From the NCBI GenBank assembly GCA_012845835.1, contig JABAKD010000011.1, positions 10,912,381 through 10,976,380 of the forward strand: a stretch of 64,000 bases of DNA, in the 5' to 3' direction. This DNA is from Undaria pinnatifida (Eukaryota > Sar > Phaeophyceae > Laminariales > Alariaceae). The position numbers and the translations under genes are program-made. The notes under the pieces were generated by a model. That model saw only the letters and a program-made list of their open reading frames with translations, was not told the DNA's origin and did not search any database. How positions within the stretch are numbered: the first letter of the stretch is position 1; every line of letters starts with the position of its first letter. Of the stretch, positions 1 through 11,692 are shown in pieces.

Positions 1-50
1 ATTGAATTTCGATTTTCGACCAAATTCGGCCGAGAAAGTATTTTTTTAGG

Positions 51-1829
51 CCGGAATTAACCAGGAACTTGCCAAATCGAAATTCGATTTTTTCATAAAA
101 TTGAATTTAATTCGCATGTGATTAGTCAAAAAATGAATCACCGAGCAGGCATTCTCAGAATTATTACGAAAAATCACATTCAACAAAGAAGTAAAAAAAG
201 ACTTTCTCGGTCGAATTTAGTCGAAAATCGAAATCCAATTTGGGGCGTGTGTCCACCTAGACATGGCTTGTTCTGTGTAACCGAAGCCGGCCACGCGAAT
301 TGGTGCCATGCCGTCGGCTGATTGAGAGGCGAGAAGCCACCATTGCGAGATGTAGGACCACCGGAGCAGCCGCAGCGCGGCCTCCGAAGGTCCTTAGCAC
401 AGCGTAGACCGCCTGCGACGCTTCGAAAACGACCCAGACCGCCGCAAACCCAGTTTTTCGTCGCCCTGCACCTCAAAAGTTACACGACCAACTACCACAT
501 GATGACTTCGCTCAGAAGTTCGACCGCTATATCCCCGTCGCTGCTGCCCGTGTCGGGCGGCGGGGTGGCGCCAGCCCATCCAAGAGACACCTAGAGCCAT
601 AGCCTCCACGCCGCTGCCGGCCAAAAGAATCTGCGGCTAGCCGCGGCGCTCCGGGGAGGACGCGAGCCATCGCTCGCCTCGGTCGTTGCCCACGGGTGTT
701 CGTTGACCCTTTCGCGTTTTTTTATTTTTTTTATTTCCTAGAACGCACTGCGCCGTTTCTTGATAAGAACCAAAGTTCAATTTTCCGTGTATTTTTCATG
801 AAATTAGAGAAAAAAAATCGAAATTCGATTTGGCAAGTTCCTCGTTAATTCGGGCCCTAATCCGGGCCCTTACTTCTTTGATGAATTTGATTTTTCGTAA
901 TAATTCTGAGAATGCCTTTTGGGTGACTCATTTTTTGACCAATCAGATGCAAATTAAGGGCCCAGATTAACGAGGAACTTGCCAAATCGAATTTGGATTT
1001 TTTTTATAGAATTGAATTTAATTTGCATCTGATTGGTCAAAAAACGAATCACCAAGCAGGCATTCTCAGAATTATTACGAAAAATCACATTCAACAAAGA
1101 AGTAAAAAAAGACTTTCTCGGTCGAATTTAGTCGAAAATCGAAATTGAATTTAGGGAGTTTGTCCACCTAGACATGGCTTGTTCTGTGTGACCGAAGCCG
1201 GCCACGCGAATTGGTGCCATGCCGTCGGCTGATTGAGAGGCGAGAAGCCACCCTTGCGAGAGGTAGGACCACCGGAGCAGCCGCAGCGCGGTCTCCGAAG
1301 GTCCTTAGCACGGCGTAGACCGCCTGCGACGCTTCGAAAACGACCCAGACCGCCGCAAACCCAGTTTTTCGTCGCCCTGCACCTCAAAAGTTACACGACC
1401 AACTACCACATGATGACTTCGCTCAGAAGTTCGACCGCTATATCCCCGTCGCTGCTGCCCGTGTCGGGCGGCGGGGTGGCGCCAGCCCATCCAAGAGACA
1501 CCTAGAGCCATAGCCTCCAAGCCGCTGCCGGCCAAAAGAATCTGCGGCTAGCCCGGCGCTCCGGGGAGGACGCGAGCCATCGCTCGCCTCGGTCGTTGCC
1601 CACGGGTGTTCGTTGACCCTTTTGCGTTTTTTTTATTTTTTTTATTTCCTAGAACGCACTGCGCCGTTTCTTGATAAGAACCAAAGTTGATTTTTTCGTG
1701 TATTTTTCATGAAATTAGAGAAAAAAAATCGAAATTCGATTTGGCAGGTTCCTCGTTAATTCGGGCCCTAAATTCAATGTAAAAAAATCGAAATTCGGTT
1801 TGGCAAGTTTCTCGTTAATTTGGGCCCCT
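51..1829. repeat. Two tandem copies of an ~810-bp terminal-inverted-repeat element
   Basis: Copy A runs about 51-858 and copy B about 958-1769. Their interiors match almost base for base at an offset of 911 bp (for example 322-594 against 1233-1505). Each copy begins with an AACGAGGAACTTGCCAAATCGAA-type end and finishes with its reverse complement, close to a GGGCCC. Between them, 864-963 is a ~100-bp mini-copy in the opposite orientation, also bounded by GGGCCC. A further right-end fragment ends at about 1829. The short open frames inside occur in both copies but resemble no protein I know. This is probably a non-autonomous DNA element (MITE-like). Confidence 0.75.
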
Positions 1830-2701
1830 AGTTTTTGGCCCTTAATTTTTTGCAAAAAATAAAAGGGTTTTACGCGTAGGTCTAAGGTCTAAGGTTTACA
1901 AGCAATTCTACAAATGGGAGTAGGGTTCTATTAGACAAGGGCCGGCACGTCCTGATAAGGCGTGCATTGCGCATTACCCGTGCTCGAAGATATAAAGGTG
2001 TTGGGTGCCAGGAAGCACACGAGGAACATTCCGCGGAGCAATTGAGAACCTCAAGTCAGACTCACATTTCCTCGTTGCAGATGAAAGCTCTCCTGCTTGA
2101 AGCTTTTCTCGGAAGTAGAACGCATTGACCTGAATCAAACGCGAAACGGCAGATGGGCGGCACTCAGCAACACCGTCCCTGATCGGGACTGATGGCCACT
2201 CACGACAGAGAAAAACTCCACTCGCCCAAGCCGACGTAGGCAGAAGATGATCGATAATCGATATCATCGCGTATGTTGCCGGACGGAGTAGAAATACATA
2301 TGTATAAACTCACCACCCACAAGAGCGGTAGACATGCCCACCCACAAAAGAAGGCCCTTCGAGCTAGCAGGGCTTCACTCTCCTCGCTTCCTATCGACGA
2401 ACGAATCATAGCTGCGATGGCGCTACCATGCTCCAGGTTGTTGAGCTAGCTGATGTGTTGTATTTACCGAGATGACATGGGCTGAATGGTTGATATCCCT
2501 GGGCCACAGGTGGCCTCTAGTGTGGGAGTGTGGAAGAATCAGGAGTTCCACCCGCGTTCTTATGCGTTCTTGTCTCTGTTTGCCATCCCCTGTTTGACGC
2601 CGCTCGTGTGGAGATCGTTGATGCAACAAGCCACCCTTACAAGCTGCAAAAACGACGTCGACGGAGTTAAAACACCTAAGCTTTTAATCCTCAGATACGA
2701 G
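1830..2701. other. Intergenic / possible 5' region of the eIF2B delta gene
   Basis: I see no recognisable repeat or domain here. The frame of the first eIF2B exon stays open back to 2486, so translation could start further upstream. However, a pyrimidine-rich tract ending in CAG at about 2694, just before the favoured start, could instead be an acceptor for an unseen upstream exon. Confidence 0.4.
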
Positions 2702-5700
2702 ATGGAAGACCATGAGCGTGCTGTCAAGCCCAAGCCTAAAATGACGAAAGCTGAGCGGAGAGAACTGCAGGAAAAGCAGAGGGCTGCAAAATCCGCCAGG
2801 AACACAGCTGACGGTCATGGGGCTGGAGCACCGAAGCCGCATAGCGCAAAGCCCGCACAAGCGCACGTCGCTTCAACTCCAGCGGGGTTGGGGCATACAT
2901 CTGGACAGGTTCTGGTGAATTTAGTATGTAGGTGGTATATTTTCTATGCAGGAAGATCAACCCGCTTTGGAAGGCTCGATGATGTTCAACTGCCGTTCTA
3001 CCGTGCTATACTCGTAGAGCAGGCTCCACGCCTCTAGATAAGGGAACGTCTTTTGCCATAATTTATGGGCAGACGACAGAAAGCGCTATACCGCAACCAT
3101 TCCGGGCCAACGTGCGGTACAGCTAATACACCTAGATTTTTGGCCCCAGTCCGCAACGCTGATTGGTCAACCCAGCCTCGTGCCGGTTTTTGACACCAAC
3201 TCCTTGCCGTACATGATACCACGGCTTTGCAGCTCGGCCGTCACCGTTTTCTAACGAGACCCATACCTCTTTCTGACGGAATATTTACCATGCGGACCGA
3301 CTCTGCCCGAGGCTCTTCACGCCCCACAGCCTTTCAATTTCCAACCGAATCTCAAGCATGGACGCCACGTCATGTAGAATGCATAGAACTGCGCGCTTTC
3401 ATATTTCTGATCCATTCAGAGCAATCATTGCAACAGCCCTTCGGCACACGGCACGAACCGCTGCTCAACATCATACATAGCTCGCACAACCCACGTACAC
3501 AAGTGTATATGTATGCATGGCGGGGAAAGGGGTGGGGGAAAGGGACGAAGGGGGAGTGACAGTCCCGCTAAACGCGGGCGATCCAGGGCGCACACAAGCA
3601 CCCTCGCGTCCGCCTTGCGAATTCGTACACCGCATTCTGTCGAGATCCTCGCTATCGATGGCGCCACCACCCCTGACGATGTACACGCATTACTCTCTCG
3701 TCCGCCTTGCGTATTCGTACACCGCATTCTGTTGAAATCCACACAGGGAAAGGGCGTCACCACTTGAACTTGGTGGTTGAGAACTTGGGCTCATTTGAGA
3801 TGCCCGGAAAATAACCTATAATACACTACCTATACACTTAATCCTATAAAAGATGCCCCACAGAACAATAATTAAGAATCGAACCATGGTATATTTTCCG
3901 CCAAAAAGCGGTATGGATTACGTCAGAAAACGGCGATGGCCGAGCTGAAAAGCCGCGGTATGATGTACCGCAAGGAATTGGTGTCAAAAACCGGTACGAT
4001 GCTGTGTTGACCAATCAGCGTTACGGATCGGGGGGTCGGGGGGTGAAAAATCTAGGTGTATTCTGCTGTACCGCATGGTGGCGCGGAATGGTGGCGGTAT
4101 ACCGCTTTCTGTTGTCTGCCCATAATTCATTGGTAGCAAGAGTCTCAGGAGCTCACCTGGTTCCGGTGGTACCTGTGATACCTGGTGTGATATGGTATCA
4201 TATGTACCACAGGTCATGTCCTGCACATCGCATGTGCTGCTGCTCAGTGCTGTACAGCAGCACGCAATGGCAAACGAGGATTCGTTGGTTGTACGATGTT
4301 TGCAAACAGTTTGCTTGGCAGTACGTATTCATCAAGCCCCGCAACTCTTACTTCACCGTGTGATCGACGTGCAGTCCTGCGGTGCATACCCCCAAGGCTC
4401 AATCACGCTATGCCTCGTTACCCGGGGTTCAGATTTTGAGGTATCAGAGGTACAGGCCAGCGAGTGCAACAAACTCTTTTTGCTGTACCCTTTCTGGGGT
4501 TGCTGTGCTTGAAGCCTTGTTGAAGTCAGGTGGTTTGCGCATCCTGACGAAGACGCACTGCTGCCCCTTTTCCTTCTTCCTTCCCTCTTCCCCCTGGCGT
4601 CGCGCAGAAGCGAGTGGGAGACGGGCAAGGCGATGGGGACAAGAAGGTCCACATGTTTTCGCATTTGGAGCAAAAGCGAGGGGTGCTGCCAGCTACATCC
4701 AAGGTTCGACTCGATTCCTGCTTCCTACGCACATGTAATGCCGCCCGTTCCTGTCCCCAAAACTGTATTTGACACGGCCACCTATACGTTGATATATGGT
4801 CTCCTTTTAAGCTGAGCTGGACGAACCCGGAGGACTGAAGCCGGAATTCCGCGCCGGCCTACCGAAACTTCCGGAAAGTAAATAGTTGTGTTTTTGCTGT
4901 TCACGAACGCACTCAATACTGTAGTTGACAACAGTAGTTGACCAATAAGCACCAGCGCGGGTTCCTAGCCAGAGCTGCCCTGCCTTTTCTGCTTTGGTAC
5001 TGTCATATTCGTATCTACCGGTATGATCACGTACACTGATATCAACCCTCGTTCATTTTTCTGAGAGTTTATGTTTCACACGGAACCAGGTTTGTACTCG
5101 TACCTTTCGCTAAACAGCTTCGTCGTGTCCCATTGTTACGTTGTCGCACTCAGGGAGACATCCACCCTGCGATTGTCACTCTCGGCCGCAAGTACTCCAG
5201 CGGAGAGGTAACGGGAGCAACGGCGAGGGCTGTGGCGATGTTGATGGCATTCAAGCAAGTCGTCGCTGACTACCACACACCGCCAGATAAGGTCAGCAGT
5301 CAGCAGACTTGCACTGTCGCAGATAGCTTGGGTTTATCTCATTGGTTTATATGTGGGCGGGAGTGAGCGAGATTCCTCTCGTCCTAGAATTCATCATGTT
5401 TATTCACATCGTTCCATTCGCCAGGAATTGGCAGCCACTGCTCGAATCTTTCATGCCCCTGGTGTTGAATGCATGACTCTCATTTATGCTGAAGTGTTCG
5501 ACTATGAGTACAGCTGTATTTAGGACCCAAAGCAAGCAATAATACATGTGGTCTTATCCACCCACAGTGTGAGCGCGCAGCCTAACGAATATTGTTGATG
5601 CGCGCGTGTCGTTCAGCTCCTTGGATTTTACTTGGGACACTTGACAAAACACAGCAAGAAGCCGGGGCTGCTTCGTGTGGCTGAGGCTGTAGACAACCGG

Positions 5701-8700
5701 GGTAGTTACCGAGTATGTTCGCCATGTTTCTTCTCCATTCTACGATTAAGTCCCAAACTTTTGCACGGTGTGACAGGAAACGGCCACTCACTTAAACCGC
5801 TACAGAAGTAGTGCCAGATCTGTCTGAATTTGAGCAGCTGGTAGTTAGTAGTTATTTATCTAACTTAACCGGGGTTGTCATGTTCATGTCAGCTATTCAT
5901 TTTCTAACCGTATTTTTCTAGTGTACGATGCACAATCACGCTGATAGATGTACTAGTCATGATATTTATTTACGGTGTCAAGGCCTCTGCAGTATTTGAC
6001 AAAGGGGGGTTTGCAGCCACTATGAAAAATACCTTAATGCGCGAGACGGTCAACATCTTACGTCGAAGTACATTAGTACGAGTATACGAGTATTAGTGCA
6101 ACTGCAGTAAATCAATAAATCTAGCCATGCTGCGCGCTCGGCTATTTTCTAGCTGTATCGGCAATTTCCGAAAGGGCTTCTACTGGCGTAGTTATACCTG
6201 GTACATTTTATGTAAGTGGAACACAGGGAACTGTACGTCGCCAATGTAACACTGGTCCGGGTTTGAACTACGATAGAGTAGACACTGACAATCGGAACGA
6301 CATGTGCGCCCATCAACATTAAATATGCCCGTGCCTATCGTTTTTTTTTTTGCTGCTGCAGATGCTGAGCTGGGATCTGGACAAGAGGCTGCGGCCGATG
6401 ATGCAATACCTGATTGATTGCCGGCCACACGCAGTGAGCATGGGCAATGCCTACAAGGTGTGTCTAACTTCTTGCGATGTTTTGTGGTGGATTGCGACGT
6501 AATATAAAAACATGGCATGCGTGCCCGTCTTCTCTGGATTGACATCATAACCGATGTAGTGTCTTAGTTTGCGAGTTAACCTGCGAACACAGTCGTGGTT
6601 GATGTTGGCCTATGGCCTACATCTGGATAAAGATGTACCGGTATAAGTCTGCCGCTGATGGCTGTTGTCGTTGCTTTGCGTGGTCAGTCGCAATTCCAGG
6701 TTACGGTTTACTGTGGCTCACCTGTTGGCTTTCTCAACATATCTCACCTAGCCTAGCGCTGCCACGCAAAATTTGGGGCTTAGATTGCTCTGTATTTGTT
6801 GCGGCCCAAGCTGGAGTGGCTTATCCGCACTTTTATGACTGCACTTGTACGCTTGTTTTCGAAGGCTCTGAGGAATATCATCGCGAAGTCGCCTCCTTCT
6901 TTGCCAGAACCGGAGGCCAAGACAAGCATCAAAGAAAAAATCAACGAGTTCATTAACACGAGGATTACTCTGGCGGCCGAAGAGATCGCCAAAAACGCTA
7001 TCACCAAAATCAGGGAAGGAGATGTCATCCTTACATACGGGAGGTATGTGTGTTTCACCGTGGGCAGCGACCGCGGCCTTTTTTACCTCTTTAGAACTGC
7101 ACCCAAGTTTTTGGGGACAAGCGACTTGGAATTAGTGTGGGATACATTTACGGCAGTGAAAGGGTCAGCAGTACCGGACGGGCAGGAACATCCGCGTGGT
7201 AATTTGCCTCTGCGATCATAGCAAAGAGAGCAACACGATTTTAGTGACAGCTGGTGCCGGAAATACAGCAACGCTCTGATATCAATGATCATGGTATCAC
7301 TTTCGCAGCAACGTGATTAATGATGATTGAGCCTCTAAAGCATACGGAACGACCGGCCCCGTGATATTGCTACACCTCAAACACGCATTACACACCAGGT
7401 CTTCTCTAGTTGAGAGCATCCTGGTGGCTGCACAGCAGGCCAAGCGAGGATCGTTTCGGGTGATCATTGTGGACTCGCGACCTAGAGTGGAAGGGCGACA
7501 GCTAGCGGAGACGTTGTCAGCAGAGGGTGTGCCGTGCACATATGTCTTCTTGACAGCGATTTCCTATATCATGAGGGTGAGATTGTTTTGCAGTATTTTA
7601 TTCACCTGAGGTTTTGTCCATGCTTGTGTTGTGGCTCTTGCGGTATCACGCAGTATGAAATAGCCCATACGCCGCTCATGATGGTCCACAACGTATACTA
7701 ATGCTCTCTGGCAGTATCACACAGTAGCTCGGACGCCGCTCACGATGGTCAACTGGGCCTCTTGTCTCACGCCGACCTTGCCCTGGCTGACGCGTGCAAT
7801 GTCCGCGGGATTGTCAGGAGGTGACGAAGGTATTCATCGGCGCGTCGGCTATGATGTCCAACGGGACGGCTCTCTCCAGAGTGGGAACGGTGAGTTATTG
7901 AGCGCTGTAGGCGTCTGTACTTGGGTATGGTGCTGTCGAGTATAACAAGCTGTCGAATATGTTGAGCGCACCAGCATTTTTTTTCTCTTGGGCGGTGTGT
8001 GCTGTTCTATTAATCCAATTTTCTCGCTACCATGTTTTTTTCTTTTCTCGTCCTGACATGATGGTTTACAGGCTGTGGTGGCCATGATGGCGCGTTCGCA
8101 CAACCTCCCGGTCATGTTCTGCTGTGAGACATACAAGGTGCGTTAGCGGGAGCGCCTACCGATGGAATAGCAACAGTTTTTCAACAAGTACTGACGGCGT
8201 GTGCTCGCCGTCTCTTGGTTTTAAGCGTTCGGTCACGCTAGCTGGCGATGTGCTCTAAGCAATATCTATGTTTCTCGTAGGATACCAGGTACCTGGTATA
8301 TACACAACAGCAGTAGTTCGTTCGAGAAGCGTGGTGGTCCTTCTGTCGACCGTGTTAGCGTGGGTTCGTATTCTTTACATTTGTTGGTGCTTGTTAAGCT
8401 ATTTGCTGTCCATGTGCCCAATTACTCCCTGCGTGCCCTTGTTTCCCATAGGACGCCCGAAATCAGTTTTGTTTACGTTATGCTTCTGAGCTCGGACGAT
8501 GAAACGAACTCTACAACACACTGGTCGGACGATGAAGCGACCTCTACAACAGATATTCACTCTGTTTTGATGACTTAATGCGCTTAGCCGAGGTGGCAAT
8601 TATTATTTAGAGCAGCCTAATACGGAACCGCACTGTCATGGCGTGGCTACTGTTCTATTAACCTCTTTGGGACCCATATACATGGGGACATCAAACGATA

Positions 8701-11488
8701 AAGTTGGTCTTATCCACCATTTACGAGCATGAAAGCGTCTCACGACTTCTTGGGGTGCATTAAGGGCATCAAATCTACCCCCTTGCCCTATTACATTCAC
8801 TGCGCGATGTTGCAATTATTATTGTGTTTCGTCGCTTTTTCCTTATACCGGGAACCCGTAGTTTTTTGGGGCATCGCCCGGCATTGGTGCCCTCGTGTAT
8901 TTTGTTGGTTGCAAAGTCTACGCCATCATAGATGAGATACCCATCTGTTACCGCAGACACTACGTCGCTGCGAGCACTAATTTGTTTTTTGCTCGCCTGG
9001 ATGCTTGCCGCTAACTTGCAGTTCTGTGAGCGTGTCCAACTGGACTCTATCGTGTACAACGAGCTGGGTAATCCGCAGGATCTAATTTCGGACGATGAAG
9101 AGATTGACGCTTTCAACGCGCTACCCAGGTACACCCATCAATATTTCCGAGCAAGGCGGTTGGTGGCGGAGCGCTCTTTCGCAAGTTACAAATACACAAC
9201 ACGTGCGATATATTTTTACGACTTGGATTGGACAACCATCTCATATGCTACTCCGTTCAAAACCTTTCACGCTTGTAGAGAGTAGGAGCAGTGTTTTCCT
9301 ACAGGCTGGTTCACGTAAAAAAAGACAAATTCTCCTCGGCGAATGCCGCTCGCAATATCCAGTCAAAGGGTGAATATTTGGTATCATACTGACCCCCATG
9401 ACCAATGGAAGAGGGTGACATAACCGTTGTTTTTTTAACGGCCTCGGGCTGTCTCTAGGAGCAAAACTCGTATAGACCCATGACAGGCCTTCATATTCTT
9501 CAACAAATATCAGGCTTTTTCCAAGCGGAGGCGAGAAAAAAATTGCGCCGCATTTTGCACGAACCGGTTGGAGGTACTCCAAGGCATGTCTGTAGAATTT
9601 TTCGCGCAAAACATCGAAGATCTGACCTGCCTGTGTTCAACATTAAGCAGAATCTAGCGAAAAAACTGAATCCCACACTAAAACCAAGTAGTTTGAAGGA
9701 AATAACATACTTACTCAAGTCCAAATGTCCACGCCGTTTCTGAGAGATATGACCCTAAAATTTTGCACTCGTGTTCTACATGCCCATCCCGAGGCCTGAC
9801 CGTCGGGGGTGGGGGTTCTATTTTTTTTTCGCCGAAAACGCTTGGTCTAAGGTGGGCCACATTTTCCAAAAAATCTTAACTAACGAAAAACCTGACAAAA
9901 AATAGCGAAAAAACCCGACAGATGAGATCTTCGCAATTACACATGAAAGACGTGCAAGCCGTCACGGTCTGAATTGAAAGAACGGCGTGGACATTCGCCC
10001 GGGAGTAAATTTGGGATTTTGTACGTGAACCAGCCTGTAGCATCTACTGTACCGATTATTATAAAAGTGTAAATGTGCGCGAGGTGTCATTCTGCACGCC
10101 ACTCAAGAGAACTTAGGTGGATCTAACCGCCTGTTTTGACATTTCCTCTCAGGTTTGGCAGGCGCTTATTTGCCTGGCGCGAGTTTGTTGCTCTGGCATA
10201 GGTATGGCATCTTGTGGTTCACCAAGGTTTCACTCGAGCCTCCCGTAGAGGGCACAGAATAATTACATCACGAGATGACATGTCAAAAAGATGCGCTTAA
10301 ACGAAGCTTTACCCTTTTTTATGTATGAAACCCAGAACAACTGTGTTGCGTGGAGTGAATTTGGTGCGTATGTGATTTATGTTAAAATTGCAGTACGCCG
10401 CCACCTACAGCAGTAGGATACGATACTCGCTAGGAATCTTCAGCGATACGCCAACTTCCTAAAAGCATTAGTGTAATTAATCCACGTACTCACCACTATC
10501 GGCATGATACCATCTTCACCTCACTTGTTGATAGTTTTCACTCGTTGGTTATTTCAAGCTTTGCTCAATACTCCTCCATAATCTGGCGTACCATAATAGG
10601 TTTGTTCCTTCGCACTTCCTGCAGGTCGCCCCGGTGGTGTAGTGGTTACCCTCGAATACTTGTAATGTTGATCTTTGAGTTCGATTCCCGACGTGGTAAG
10701 ATTTTAACTTTTTTGCGCAAAAATGCAACTTTAAAAAATAGGATGAGCTGCTGAGATCGCCTAGCTGCGTGGGTAGGTACAATTCGACGCGAGTCTACGA
10801 GGGAAGCAAATGCTGAATTATTCTTGCGACAAAAATGAAGCCACGTGCCGTAGTGGGGAGGGGGAAGGAAGGCCCGCTATGTGACCCCGGATCTGAGTTA
10901 CTACTGGGAGGGAGGGAGGGAGGACGAGAGAAGTGCGAGGATAATAAATGGGATGAAAAAAAAAAAAAGTTCCAGCTACAATAAGCGTCCCCACCTTATT
11001 CAGTTCTTGCCGCGAACGGATATGGCCCGCATATGGCCCGCGGCAAGGACCCTCCAACGTTCGGTAGCTGTTAAATTCAAATGTTAATAACCGTTCTTCC
11101 AAGTAGTTGATTACAGTTACACAATAGTAAAGTTTTCACACAGTTAAACTGGCACGCTTTACAGGTCTCAAGCCGCAGTTCTAGTGCTCTTGCCATCCTT
11201 CTGTTGTACCACATATCCTCTTGATGGTGCTTTCTGTGGGCGGCGGTCGCGGCCCAGCGTGCGCAGTCTCTGATCCCCCTGTCGCTGAACTATCCACCGC
11301 AACCCCTTCCCCTGCTGCCCGTTATCGCCTCTGTGCCCAGCTTGAAGCTGCTGAACCTGCGCTACGACCTCACACCCATCAAGTACGTCACCCTCGTCAT
11401 CACGGAGTTTGGCTTCTTACCGCCAACATCTGTCCCCGTACTCATCCGAGAGATGACACGGCGAGAGGACAAGGACGACAAATATTGA
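2702..11488 (+). CDS. EIF2B4: Translation initiation factor eIF2B subunit delta (10 exons)
   Basis: This is a regulatory subunit of eIF2B, the cytosolic guanine-nucleotide exchange factor that recharges eIF2 with GTP. The delta subunit helps sense phosphorylated eIF2-alpha. Exons: 2702-2908, 4608-4703, 5154-5291, 6362-6457, 6865-7043, 7399-7576, 7818-7889, 8072-8137, 9022-9128 and 11341-11488. All internal ends are GT/AG and the phases join without a stop (about 428 codons). Exon 1 is the Lys/Arg-rich N-terminal region (KAERRELQEKQRAAK). Exon 2 carries MFSHLEQ and exon 3 IHPAIVTLG, family landmarks. Exons 4-10 form the eIF2B/Rossmann-like domain, with GDVILTYG, VVDSRPRVEGR-like, CCETYKFCERVQLDS and LVITEFGFLPPTSVPV. 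The exon 5 acceptor was chosen at 6865 because the joined segment NAYKALRN has the family spacing. The start codon and the exon 1 donor (GTTCTG) are the least certain parts. Family assignment is from memory of eIF2B sequences. Confidence 0.9.
3064..4124. repeat. Fold-back (TIR) element inside eIF2B intron 1
   Basis: The left arm, about 3064-3290, reads TATGGGCAGACGACAGAAAGCG onward. It is repeated in reverse complement at about 3890-4124, ending CGCTTTCTGTTGTCTGCCCATA. The central part (3520-3830) contains two near-copies of a TCCGCCTTGCG..TCGTACACCGCATTCTGT motif (about 3605 and 3698). Relatives lie at 40.2, 42.0 and 47.3 kb. No transposase is visible, so it is a non-autonomous DNA element that inserted in an intron. 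Confidence 0.8.
9129..11340 (+). other. eIF2B delta intron 9 (2.2 kb), mostly unremarkable, with a SINE
   Basis: This is the largest intron after intron 1. It opens GTACAC and ends in a pyrimidine-rich stretch before GCCCAG. Apart from the tRNA-like unit at 10625-10702 and a short GGGA-rich patch near 10905, I recognise nothing in it. Open frames such as 9480-9743 show no family features. Confidence 0.7.
10625..10702 (+). repeat. tRNA-like SINE head, in eIF2B intron 9
   Basis: An A-box-like TGGTGTAGTGG is followed about 45 bp later by a B-box-like GAGTTCGATTCCC, the layout of an internal RNA polymerase III promoter. The acceptor stem does not close well, so it is unlikely to be a working tRNA gene. 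A sequence with the same GTCGCCCCGG opening occurs at 38160, pointing to a SINE family. Confidence 0.55.
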
Positions 11489-11692
11489 CTTATAACGTAG
11501 ATAGGGGAGGGGCTGAACGATACGAGAATAACGTCTAATTTACCAAGAGCATGGTGAGCAGGGCAGCGCTCGCAACCGTCTCCCTACTAAACCCATTGTT
11601 CATCGTTTTGCATTCACCCGGTGTCCCCCCCTCGTACAACAAGTTGTAGCCTCTTACATACATAAACGTCAAGGGTGACTCAAAACACTTTG
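11489..11692. other. 204-bp spacer between convergent gene ends
   Basis: This lies between the eIF2B delta stop (TGA, 11486-11488) on the + strand and the PP2A B'' stop (TAA, complement of 11693-11695) on the - strand. It must hold both 3' UTRs and polyadenylation signals, so the two transcripts probably overlap. I see no AATAAA on the + strand. Confidence 0.7.

Noticed and set aside
180-1535. Paired 76-98-codon frames on both strands
   Set aside because: Present twice only because the DNA element is duplicated; no domain, and no one frame is favoured.
6784-6864. Extension of eIF2B exon 5 upstream to 6784
   Set aside because: The frame is open, but starting at 6865 after a pyrimidine-rich tract restores the family spacing between NAYK and the Glu/Lys-rich helix.
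10625-10702. A functional tRNA gene
   Set aside because: The acceptor stem and anticodon arm do not pair; box motifs alone fit a SINE better.
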